Of a DNA stretch of 64,000 nucleotides, positions 15,753 to 23,507 are shown one piece after another; the stretch's first letter is position 1; each line of letters begins with the position of its first letter. The DNA is from Cellulophaga sp. RHA19 (lineage in GTDB: Bacteria; Bacteroidota; Bacteroidia; Flavobacteriales; Flavobacteriaceae). The stretch covers positions 3,355,001 to 3,419,000 of the forward strand of contig NZ_PHUL01000001.1 in assembly GCF_002813425.1 (NCBI RefSeq), written 5' to 3'. Below the pieces are notes generated by a model. That model made no database searches. It was not told the origin of the DNA and saw only the letters and a list, made by a program, of their open reading frames with translations. Position numbers and translations under genes: made by a program.

Positions 15753-16136
15753 ATGACAGTAGTAATAATCGGTATTTTATACGCATTAACAGTGCTATAC
15801 TTGATAAAAAACAACAACATAAATAAGTTAGAAGCAAACAATAGTAAGTTGTTATTTATATGCAAATCAACACTTAAAGGGTTTATTCTTTACACCATTA
15901 CAGGTTGCTTATTGGCTTCTGTAATACTATTCTTTTTAATTTACAAAAACGGAGAGCCTCACTCTCACAGTATGCCCGAGTTATTGTACATATGGTTAGG
16001 AGCAGCAGGGGCTATTACAGGTTGCATTCTAGGTATCTTTTTATCTGTACTAAACACCTCTAGTATAAATAAAAAACTAATAGTTGGTTCTTTACTTTTT
16101 GTAATAGGATCTTTTATCTGGTTAGAACTTTTATAA
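15753..16136 (+). CDS. Four-span membrane protein of unknown function
   Basis: A 127-residue hydrophobic protein with four predicted membrane helices (about 2-18, 38-60, 73-97, 106-125) and short loops; a HSHS stretch lies in the second loop near residue 71. I do not recognise the family. The start 35 bases after the PBP4 stop suggests co-transcription, so a role in the envelope is possible but unsupported by any motif. Confidence 0.6.
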   Translation: MTVVIIGILYALTVLYLIKNNNINKLEANNSKLLFICKSTLKGFILYTITGCLLASVILFFLIYKNGEPHSHSMPELLYIWLGAAGAITGCILGIFLSVLNTSSINKKLIVGSLLFVIGSFIWLELL

Positions 16137-16139
16137 TTC

Positions 16140-16154
16140 TAATACCAATTATTT
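16140..16154. repeat. Dispersed TAATACCAA element, copy 2
   Basis: TAATACCAATTATTT begins 4 bases after the stop at 16136; compare 5250 and 32321. The rest of the gap to 16276 holds only a weak AAAAAACTTTTTT hairpin and no strong terminator. Confidence 0.3.
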
Positions 16155-16275
16155 GTTTTCAATTTTAAACTAACAAATAGTTAAAAAACTTTTTTACAAA
16201 CTAAGTTTTATACCTCTATAAGTTAATTTGTGCACAAAAATTAAAACGTAAGTAAACACTTTTAACTTATTACCT

Positions 16276-16731
16276 TTACTTTCTTAAACGTATTGTCCAG
16301 TCAAAATTAAAGGTAGACACCACTACTCCGTCTTTATTAACACCAACAGATTTCATTGTAAAAATTTGTCCTTCTCCAGTTGCAACGGTTTTAGCAATAG
16401 CATCTTCAATTAAGTGTCCGTCTTCACAAGTAAACGTAATTCTTCCTGTAGCCTTTTTAGTAAATGTTGCATTGTTACTCGCAACTAACATAGATATTTT
16501 TTTACCACTTTTCTCAATTTGGTCAATAACCATAATACCTGTTGCATATTCTGCAGCCATACCTTGCACAGCCCAAAACATAGAGTTAAAAGGGTTTTGG
16601 TTAAACCATCTGTGCTTTACAGTTACTACCGCTTTTTTTTCATCTATATGCTGTAAACGTACGCCACACCACCAAGCAGACGGTAGTTTAAAAAAATTAA
16701 ATACGTTGTATTTTAATGTGCTCTTTGCCAT
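16276..16731 (-). CDS. DUF4442 hotdog-fold protein (thioesterase-like)
   Basis: A 151-residue protein taken from the ATG at 16731; the frame could start at 16821, but the extra 30 residues are AT-rich filler and the conserved part begins MAKSTLKYNVF. The sequence fits the DUF4442 branch of the hotdog superfamily, with LPSAWWCGVRL, WFNQNPFNSMFWAVQGMAAE and a strand-rich second half. Members resemble PaaI-type acyl-CoA thioesterases; substrate unknown. It is transcribed alone, convergent with the membrane protein at 15753 and divergent from the PadR operon. Confidence 0.75.
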   Translation of the reverse strand: MAKSTLKYNVFNFFKLPSAWWCGVRLQHIDEKKAVVTVKHRWFNQNPFNSMFWAVQGMAAEYATGIMVIDQIEKSGKKISMLVASNNATFTKKATGRITFTCEDGHLIEDAIAKTVATGEGQIFTMKSVGVNKDGVVVSTFNFDWTIRLRK

Positions 16732-16815
16732 TCTATCATTTATAATTTCTATAAAAGTATTGAAAATAGTTGAATTTATAAATGTTAAATTAAAGTTAAT
16801 TTTCAGTACTATGTT

Positions 16816-16847
16816 TTGCATAATACCTTTTTAAAGATATATATTTG
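16816..16847 (+). promoter_or_regulatory. Promoter of the PadR-PspC-DUF2807 operon
   Basis: TTG (16816-16818), 21 bases, then TATATTTG (16840-16847) fits the flavobacterial consensus. It leaves a leader of about 115 bases before the PadR start, containing a short AACCCC/GGGTT-type hairpin near 16931-16950. Confidence 0.6.
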
Positions 16848-16970
16848 CATAAGAAACTAACAAGTTAGAGTTATAGAACTTAATCAATTCTGTAAAAAAA
16901 TAATTCAGCGGAGTTTGTTCATCAAATCAATTAACCCCTTTTGGTGGGTTATTAAAAGAATATCTAAACT

Positions 16971-17315
16971 ATGAAGATAGAAAACACAAAGGCACAAATG
17001 CGCAAAGGTGTTTTAGAGTATTGCATCCTCTCTATACTTAAAGGAGAAGATAAATATACTTCTGAAATTCTTGCAACATTAAAAGATGCCAAAATGCTAG
17101 TTGTAGAAGGCACTATTTACCCTTTATTAACAAGATTAAAAAATGCAGGACTACTAACTTACCGTTGGGAAGAGTCTACATCCGGCCCACCAAGAAAATA
17201 CTACGCGCTTACAAAAACAGGAGAAGAATTTTTAACCGAATTAAATGCTACCTGGGACGAACTAAGAAATGCCGTAAACCTAGTTACCAACTCAAAAAAA
17301 ACGAACAATGAATAA
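16971..17315 (+). CDS. PadR-family transcriptional regulator
   Basis: A 114-residue PadR protein: winged helix with YCILSILKGEDKYTSEIL, VVEGTIYPLLTRLKNAGLL and the wing ESTSGPPRKYYALTKTGEEFL, followed by a short dimerisation helix. PadR repressors release DNA on binding an inducer, often near envelope-stress or resistance genes. It overlaps the following PspC-domain gene by 8 bases (ATGAATAA), a coupling commonly seen for PadR-PspC pairs in Bacteroidota, so it probably regulates its own operon. Confidence 0.92.
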   Translation: MKIENTKAQMRKGVLEYCILSILKGEDKYTSEILATLKDAKMLVVEGTIYPLLTRLKNAGLLTYRWEESTSGPPRKYYALTKTGEEFLTELNATWDELRNAVNLVTNSKKTNNE

Positions 17316-19041
17316 GACGATAAACATAAACCTTGCTAACTTATTCTTTCATATAGACGAAGATGCATACCGCAAACTAGACAATTATTTAAAAGCAATA
17401 AAGCAATCATTAAACAACGGTGCGGGTAGCGATGAAATTATTTCTGATATTGAAGCCAGAATTGCAGAGCTTTTTCAGGAAAAAGTTAAAAACGACCAAC
17501 AAGTAATTACTAAAACAGATGTAGAAGATGTTATTGGTGTTATGGGGCAACCTGAAGATTACCGTGTAGACGAAGAGATTTTTGAGGACGAAGAGCAACC
17601 TACATCAAAATCTAAAGCAAAAAAACTATACAGAGATACAGACAATAAATACATAGGAGGTATATCTGCTGGGATGGCACACTATTTAGGTATTAACCCT
17701 TGGTGGGTTCGTTTATTATGGGTTGTACTTACACTGGCTACTTTTAGCGGATTTATAGTAATTTATATTCTATTATTATTTTTAATTCCAGAAGCTAAAA
17801 CAACCTCGCAAAAACTAGATATGCGTGGTGAGTCTATAAACATTAGCAACATAGAACGTACTGTAAAAGAAAGTTTTAACACTGTTACAGATAAAGTTAA
17901 AAATGCAGATTACAATAAAGCCAGCGGAAAGCTAAAAACTGGTATTCAAACTTTTTTTGATGCTGTAGGCACCTTTTTTAGCTTTATATTTAAAAGTATT
18001 GGTAAAATTATAGGTGTATTCTTTATTTTAATTGGTGGTGCTGTGGTAATAGGCACCTTTATAGGCTTATTTACTGCGGGTTTTACAGATGCGTTTGTTA
18101 TTAACAACACACCTCTTTATAGTATAGTTAATAGTACAAGCGCACCAATTTGGCTTATATCATTACTAACATTTTTTGCCGTAGCAATACCATTTTTCTT
18201 TCTACTTTATTTAGGATTAAAAATTGTTGTATCTAACTTAAAATCTATTGGTACAATTGCAAAAATAACATTGTTTGGTGTTTGGTTAGCTGCTATTATA
18301 GGTTTAACAATTGTTGGTATTAAAGAAGCTACAGCTAATATGTACAAGGGTAGTGTTAATAAAACAGAGGAGTTAAAATTTACACAGCCTTTAGACACTT
18401 TATATATTTCTACTAGAACTAGTAAAAACTATGACAGACCAGAAAATTTTAGAATTAATGGAATGACATTTACTATAGATGAAAACGGTAAAAAACTGTT
18501 ACTAGACAACGATTTTATATTTGATATTGTTAGGTCTAATGATGACGTAGCTAGAATTAAAATACAGAAAGTATCTCAAGGTGGTTCTTTTGATGAAGCC
18601 AGACAAAGAGCTAAAACCATAGACTATAATTACCAAGTGCTAGATAATAAAATAATATTAGACAATTTTTTATTGCTAGACAGCAAAGGTAAAATTAGAG
18701 ATCAAGAAGTAAACGTTACTCTTTATATTCCTAAAAATGTAATTATTAAGTTTGATTTTGATGCTGACACACACAATATTGGTTGGCATACATCATACAA
18801 AGAAGAAATTTACAGGTCTGAAGTTAAAGACTACACTTGGGTTATGAGTAAACAAGGTGTTCTAGAGTGTTTAGATTGTATTGATGAGGAACTTATAGAA
18901 GGTGAAGAAAAACAAGTTAATGAAGAGTCCAACTTATCTGTAGATGATGATGGTGTAAACATTAATATAAATGGAAATGAAAGTTCTTTAAATATTAAAA
19001 TAGATGAAAACGGAGCACGTATCAAAGCTTCAAAAAATTAA
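17308..19041 (+). CDS. PspC-domain membrane protein
   Basis: A 577-residue protein with several parts: an N-terminal cytosolic helical region (about 1-95) of HAAS-like type with a repeated acidic pattern, a PspC domain (about 105-165) ending in a membrane helix, three or four further membrane helices (about 225-345), and a C-terminal soluble half with beta-rich, DUF2807-like character. PspC proteins sense or stabilise the inner membrane under envelope stress in the phage-shock response. Here it is translationally coupled to a PadR regulator and followed by a DUF2807 lipoprotein. Confidence 0.88.
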   Translation: MNKTININLANLFFHIDEDAYRKLDNYLKAIKQSLNNGAGSDEIISDIEARIAELFQEKVKNDQQVITKTDVEDVIGVMGQPEDYRVDEEIFEDEEQPTSKSKAKKLYRDTDNKYIGGISAGMAHYLGINPWWVRLLWVVLTLATFSGFIVIYILLLFLIPEAKTTSQKLDMRGESINISNIERTVKESFNTVTDKVKNADYNKASGKLKTGIQTFFDAVGTFFSFIFKSIGKIIGVFFILIGGAVVIGTFIGLFTAGFTDAFVINNTPLYSIVNSTSAPIWLISLLTFFAVAIPFFFLLYLGLKIVVSNLKSIGTIAKITLFGVWLAAIIGLTIVGIKEATANMYKGSVNKTEELKFTQPLDTLYISTRTSKNYDRPENFRINGMTFTIDENGKKLLLDNDFIFDIVRSNDDVARIKIQKVSQGGSFDEARQRAKTIDYNYQVLDNKIILDNFLLLDSKGKIRDQEVNVTLYIPKNVIIKFDFDADTHNIGWHTSYKEEIYRSEVKDYTWVMSKQGVLECLDCIDEELIEGEEKQVNEESNLSVDDDGVNININGNESSLNIKIDENGARIKASKN

Positions 19042-19141
19042 AACATACAATTCAGAACTAAAAAACAACAATTCAGTCTATCTTTTTATAAATAACACTA
19101 ACATTTATAGACTTTTACATCATCAATCAAAAACAACAATT

Positions 19142-19858
19142 ATGACAACACTATCTAAAATCACAATCGCATTAATACTAAGTTTACTATTAACTTCTTG
19201 CTCTGTAAACTTTGGAAATGGTAAAAAAGGAAACGGAGTACTAACAGAACAAAGCAGAGATATTGCAGCTAGTTTTGACCGTGTTTCGGCATCAGAAGGC
19301 ATTAATGTTTATGTAACGCAAGCAAAAGAATTTAGCATACGAGTAGAAGCAGACGAAAATGTTATAGACCTAATTGGTACAGACGTTAAAGATGGCAAAC
19401 TTAAAATACACGCTATTGAAAACATTGGTAGAGCTACTAAAAACGTACACGTTACACTACCTGTTATTACTGCTTTATATAGTTCTAGCGGAGCAGACTT
19501 AAATTCAGAATCTCAAATAGAAGCTGACGAAATTGATTTAAAAGCTAGTAGCGGAGCTGATATACAAATTGCTTTAGTAGCAAACTCTGTAAACGCAGAT
19601 TGTAGTAGTGGAGCAGATATTAAGTTAAGTGGTAAAACAAATAACTTAACTGTAAATGCTAGTAGCGGTTCTGATATTGATGCTCGTGAGTTAAAAACAA
19701 AAAACTGTGATGCAGATGCTAGTAGCGGAGCAGATATTAGCCTAGATGTATCAGATTCTTTAATTGCAGATGCAAGTAGTGGAGCAGATATATTGTATAC
19801 GGGTAATGCTACTGTTAAAAAAAATAAATCTTCTTCTGGTAGCGTAAAAAAGAGATAA
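19142..19858 (+). CDS. GIN-domain (DUF2807) lipoprotein with SSGAD repeats
   Basis: The ATG at 19142 is chosen over 19004 because it gives a perfect lipoprotein signal (LLTSC, Cys20) and avoids overlapping the PspC gene; the product is 238 residues. The mature part is a DUF2807 'head GIN' domain, predicted to be a right-handed beta-helix, with six or more SSGAD/SSGSD turns spaced about 19-22 residues apart in the second half. Such proteins are surface or periplasmic and of unknown function. The conserved neighbourhood PadR-PspC-DUF2807 suggests an envelope-stress role. Confidence 0.85.
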   Translation: MTTLSKITIALILSLLLTSCSVNFGNGKKGNGVLTEQSRDIAASFDRVSASEGINVYVTQAKEFSIRVEADENVIDLIGTDVKDGKLKIHAIENIGRATKNVHVTLPVITALYSSSGADLNSESQIEADEIDLKASSGADIQIALVANSVNADCSSGADIKLSGKTNNLTVNASSGSDIDARELKTKNCDADASSGADISLDVSDSLIADASSGADILYTGNATVKKNKSSSGSVKKR

Positions 19859-19883
19859 ATACTAAATGTTAAAAGCGTTTTAT

Positions 19884-19925
19884 TAAGGTCAATCTTGTTT
19901 TGTTTACAAGGTTGACCTTATTATA
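19884..19925 (+). terminator. Terminator of the PadR-PspC-DUF2807 operon
   Basis: AAGGTCAA..CTTGT pairs with ACAAG..TTGACCTT (one mismatch) around a TTTGTTT loop, followed by ATTATATT. Confidence 0.75.
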
Positions 19926-19948
19926 TTAGTATAAATTTAAATACTGAT

Positions 19949-20959
19949 ATGAATTTAACCTTAACAAAGTATATTCTTCCCCTAAAACATACATTTAGTA
20001 TTTCTAGAGAGTCTCATAATTTTCAAGACAGTATGGTAGTAAGTCTTGGTTTAGAAGGTAAAGTTGGTTATGGTGAAGCTACAGCAAACCCTTACTACAA
20101 AATTACTTTTGAGAGTATGCAACAAGAAATTGAAAACATACGAACAGAAATAGAACATTATAATTTTACTACACCTGAAGATTTTAATCAATTTTTAAAC
20201 AAAAAACAATTAAGCAACTTTGCTATTTGCGCTTTAGATTTAGCTGCACACGACTTGTATGGTAAAATTTTAAACAAACCATTGTATAAAATATGGAATA
20301 CAGATAATAGCACCTACCCTATCACCAACTTTACCATTGGTATAGATTCTATAGATAATATGGTTGCTAAAATGAAAGAACAACCTTGGCCTATTTACAA
20401 GATTAAATTAGGTACAGACCAAGATGTTGCTATAGTTAAAGAACTTAGAAAACATTCTGACGCTATTTTTAGGATTGATGCCAATTGCGCCTGGACAGCA
20501 GAAGAAACTATTAATAATGCTCCTGAACTTAAAAAGTTAGGTGTAGAGTTTTTAGAGCAACCACTAAAAGCAGATGATTGGACAGGAATGGAGCAAGTAA
20601 TGCATGCTAGTGTTTTGCCTGTTATTGCAGATGAAAGTTGCATAGTAGAATCTGACGTAGAAAAATGTGGCTATCATTTTAATGGTATCAATATAAAACT
20701 TACCAAGTGCGGTGGCTTAACTCCTGCTCTTAGAATGATAAAAAAAGGTAAAGAACTTGGACTAAAAGTTATGGTTGGTTGTATGACAGAGTCTTCTGTA
20801 GGAATTTCTGCAATAGCGCAATTAACGCCACAATTAGATTATGTAGATATGGATGGCGCAATGCTACTTAGCAAAGACATTGCAAAAGGAGTGGAAATAG
20901 AGCCAAACGGAAATTTAATTTTTCCAAATAGTGGTGGTTCTGGTATTACACTTTTATAA
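19949..20959 (+). CDS. Dipeptide epimerase, enolase superfamily
   Basis: A 336-residue member of the muconate-lactonising subgroup. The acid-base lysines are in the KxK motif at K151-I-K153; Mg2+ ligands are D177 (RIDAN), E203 (LEQP) and D228 (ADES); the opposing lysine lies in INIKLTKCGG (K250 or K253); and the late DMDGAML motif is typical of dipeptide epimerases, where it grips the substrate amino group. These enzymes epimerise L-Ala-D-Glu and related murein dipeptides. The next gene starts within this stop codon (TAATG), so the two products are likely needed together. Confidence 0.88.
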   Translation: MNLTLTKYILPLKHTFSISRESHNFQDSMVVSLGLEGKVGYGEATANPYYKITFESMQQEIENIRTEIEHYNFTTPEDFNQFLNKKQLSNFAICALDLAAHDLYGKILNKPLYKIWNTDNSTYPITNFTIGIDSIDNMVAKMKEQPWPIYKIKLGTDQDVAIVKELRKHSDAIFRIDANCAWTAEETINNAPELKKLGVEFLEQPLKADDWTGMEQVMHASVLPVIADESCIVESDVEKCGYHFNGINIKLTKCGGLTPALRMIKKGKELGLKVMVGCMTESSVGISAIAQLTPQLDYVDMDGAMLLSKDIAKGVEIEPNGNLIFPNSGGSGITLL

Positions 20960-22002
20960 TGACCTACGTTTCTTCTTTTCCTGCTAGAAAAATTAAGGTT
21001 AATGGTGTTAAAAAATTATATTTTGGAGGTACCGCATACCTAGGACTTCAAAAGCACAAGAAGTTTTTAAAAATTTACTTTAAAAATATTAAAAAGTATG
21101 GTACCAATTATGGTGCTTCCAGAAAGTCAAATATTAAAATTGATGTGTATGATGAAGCAGAAAAACACCTTGCAAAGCTTGTAGGCAGTAAAGCGTGTGT
21201 AACCTTATCCTCGGGCTATTTAGCAGGACAATTAGCTTGTAATTACTTTAAAGCACAAGGGCATAGTTTATTTTATGCTCCAAACTCACACACTGCTCTA
21301 CATCAAAACAACTCTAGCAATTACGCAAGTTATAGTGACTTGGCTGTTGCAGTAGAAAATCATATTAAAAAATCTAATGTTACTCCTGTAGTTTTTTTAG
21401 ATAGCTTAGATTTTTATGGCCTAAATTATCCCAATTTTAAAGGGTTACAACAATTACCATTAGATAAAATAATAGTAGTTGCAGACGACTCACACACTAT
21501 AGGTTTACCCTTAAATAATGGTACTGGCTGTTATGCTCAATTACATAAATTAAATCCAAAAGAACTTATAGTATGTAGTTCACTTGGCAAAGGTTTTGCT
21601 GTGCAAGCAGGAGCTATTTTTGGCACAACTAAAAGAATAGAAGAATTAAAAAATACAGCATTTTTTGGAGGCGCTAGTCCGGCTACACCTGCAAACATAG
21701 CTACAATACTAACTGCAGAAAGTATCTATAAAAAAAGACAACAAAAGTTAAAACAACACATTCAACTTTTTTTAAAGGGCTTAAATAATAAAGAGCTGTT
21801 TACGTTTATGCCAAACCACTCAGCTTTTACATACAGTGATCAAAAAATAACTACTTATTTAAAAGAGCACAATATTATAGTTACTAGTTTTAATTATCCA
21901 GACAAAGATTCACCTACTATGAGCCGTATTGTGCTAAGTGCACACCATAAAAAAAAGGATATTAATAAAGTTGTTAGCCTTATTAATACCCTTTATGATT
22001 AA
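20959..22002 (+). CDS. PLP-dependent AONS/KBL-fold enzyme
   Basis: A 347-residue fold-type I PLP enzyme of the alpha-oxoamine synthase group. The PLP lysine is K211 in CSSLGKGFAVQAG, and the cofactor-holding Asp/His are in ADDSHTIGLP. It is about 40 residues shorter than typical 8-amino-7-oxononanoate synthase or 2-amino-3-ketobutyrate CoA ligase, lacking much of the N-terminal arm, so the acyl-CoA condensation activity should not be assumed. One-base overlap (TAATG) with the dipeptide epimerase gene suggests a linked role in amino-acid or murein-peptide metabolism (inference). Confidence 0.8.
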   Translation: MTYVSSFPARKIKVNGVKKLYFGGTAYLGLQKHKKFLKIYFKNIKKYGTNYGASRKSNIKIDVYDEAEKHLAKLVGSKACVTLSSGYLAGQLACNYFKAQGHSLFYAPNSHTALHQNNSSNYASYSDLAVAVENHIKKSNVTPVVFLDSLDFYGLNYPNFKGLQQLPLDKIIVVADDSHTIGLPLNNGTGCYAQLHKLNPKELIVCSSLGKGFAVQAGAIFGTTKRIEELKNTAFFGGASPATPANIATILTAESIYKKRQQKLKQHIQLFLKGLNNKELFTFMPNHSAFTYSDQKITTYLKEHNIIVTSFNYPDKDSPTMSRIVLSAHHKKKDINKVVSLINTLYD

Positions 22003-22012
22003 GTTTTACTTA

Positions 22013-23497
22013 CTAGTTATCCCACCAAACTGGAGTAACAGGTGTTTGTTGGTTTGCTAGTACATTTTCTTCATTTCTATTAACTTCAGAAGATGGGTAC
22101 TCTGCTCTTCTAAACCACTGACCAAAATATTCATTATCATCACTAGCCTCTTCCTCTCTAATAGTTAAACCTTTAAAAACCTCATCAGAAAAATTATAAC
22201 GTCTAAAATCTACAAAAGTTTCTGGGTTTAAAAAGTTATGTATATATTTCTCTTTCATTATGTGCTGCAACATTAAATTGCCTTCGCCAACATTTATAGC
22301 TGTATCCGCTAAGTAATCTGTACCATCTACATCATACATTTCCATACTTGCAGCAATACCATCTAAGTATGCTGTGTAAGCATCTGCATTAGAACCTACA
22401 CTAGTTGTATTTCCTCCGTTTGCTAAAAAAGCAGCTTCTGCTTTTATAAACATAGCCTCTGCATAACTTATTAACATTAAAGGAGCATCTATTCTTGTAT
22501 AATATCCATCTACAGCAAAACCTGCATTAGCATCTGTACCATCTGGAGCTAAACCAACACTACCACTAACATAACCTTTCCATTCTGCTTCTCCTCCGTT
22601 ATCCGCAAAAATTGGCAATCTTGGATCAATACTAACATCACCACCTTCAAAAGGAAAGTAATCTCCATTCATAGAGCTAACCAATTGACTAGCAATATCA
22701 TTATGAGCGTTTCCTGTATTTTTAGCTAAAACCTCTGCAGAATACCAAGGGTTTATATTTTTATCATCGTAATACATTAGAAAATCATCATCTGTAGAAG
22801 TAAAGCCATTAGCGATAGTACTTAATACATCAGCTGCTGTAATTTCTCCTTTTTGTACTAAGTGTAATTGATATCTAGCCTTAATGGTATATGCCGCTCT
22901 TAACCACTTATCTGTATCTCCGCCATATATTAGATCTTCACTACCTAATGTAAAACCAGAATAATCTGGACCTTCTAATGCACTAATAGCTCCATTTAAA
23001 AGTGAAAATATACTTGTATAAATTTGCTCTTGTGTATCAAAAGCAGGAAAATTATTATCTGGACCATCTGTAGCATCAGAATACGGAATATTATCCCAAG
23101 TATCTGTAGCAATACCTAAATTTACGGCAGTTAATATATCTGCAACTGCTTTATAATGTACTGCTCCGTTTGCTGTAGCTTTTTCGTTAATAGCATCTAT
23201 ATTAGGTAAAATGTACAAATACACCTGTGTCCATAATCCGCTTGCTGTTGTTTGTCCAGCTGCACCTCCACCTTGAATAACAAAGTTTTGCACATAATTT
23301 CCAAAAGATAATTCGGCAGAACGTTGCCCTTCCATTGTACTATGTATAACTGGTGCTAACAAATCTTGCATACGCAACTGATCTAATTTTGCTGTATTAG
23401 ATGGCGTATTCACATCAAAATAATCATCACTACAAGCTGTAAATACAGTTATAAATAATGATAATACTATTATTTTATATATACTTTTTCTCATCAT
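22013..23497 (-). CDS. SusD/RagB-like surface lipoprotein (pair 1)
   Basis: A 494-residue SusD-like lipoprotein (lipobox FTAC, Cys22, followed by SDDYFDVN, a usual surface-export context). It fits the SusD-like_2 subgroup: GNYVQNFVIQ, WTQVYLYILPNIDAINEKA, DKWLRAAYTIKARYQLHL and RREYPSSEVNRNEEN-type ending. SusD proteins form the lid on the SusC barrel and bind the nutrient at the cell surface. It starts 10 bases after the SusC gene stop. No glycoside hydrolase, peptidase or sensor lies beside the pair, so the substrate cannot be inferred. Confidence 0.92.
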   Translation of the reverse strand: MMRKSIYKIIVLSLFITVFTACSDDYFDVNTPSNTAKLDQLRMQDLLAPVIHSTMEGQRSAELSFGNYVQNFVIQGGGAAGQTTASGLWTQVYLYILPNIDAINEKATANGAVHYKAVADILTAVNLGIATDTWDNIPYSDATDGPDNNFPAFDTQEQIYTSIFSLLNGAISALEGPDYSGFTLGSEDLIYGGDTDKWLRAAYTIKARYQLHLVQKGEITAADVLSTIANGFTSTDDDFLMYYDDKNINPWYSAEVLAKNTGNAHNDIASQLVSSMNGDYFPFEGGDVSIDPRLPIFADNGGEAEWKGYVSGSVGLAPDGTDANAGFAVDGYYTRIDAPLMLISYAEAMFIKAEAAFLANGGNTTSVGSNADAYTAYLDGIAASMEMYDVDGTDYLADTAINVGEGNLMLQHIMKEKYIHNFLNPETFVDFRRYNFSDEVFKGLTIREEEASDDNEYFGQWFRRAEYPSSEVNRNEENVLANQQTPVTPVWWDN

Positions 23498-23507
23498 ATC
23501 TATTTTT

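Noticed and set aside
16732..16821. 30-residue N-terminal extension of the DUF4442 protein
   Set aside because: The extension is AT-rich, lacks conservation features and overlaps the promoter (16816-16847) of the divergent PadR operon; the domain begins at MAKSTLKYN.
19004..19141. Upstream start for the DUF2807 lipoprotein
   Set aside because: It would overlap the PspC gene by 38 bases and bury the lipoprotein signal 46 residues inside the protein.
19480..19800. Regularly spaced AGTAGCGGAGCAGAT-like DNA repeats resembling a CRISPR array
   Set aside because: The repeats are in frame, encode SSGAD turns of the DUF2807 protein, and spacers are not unique non-coding sequence.
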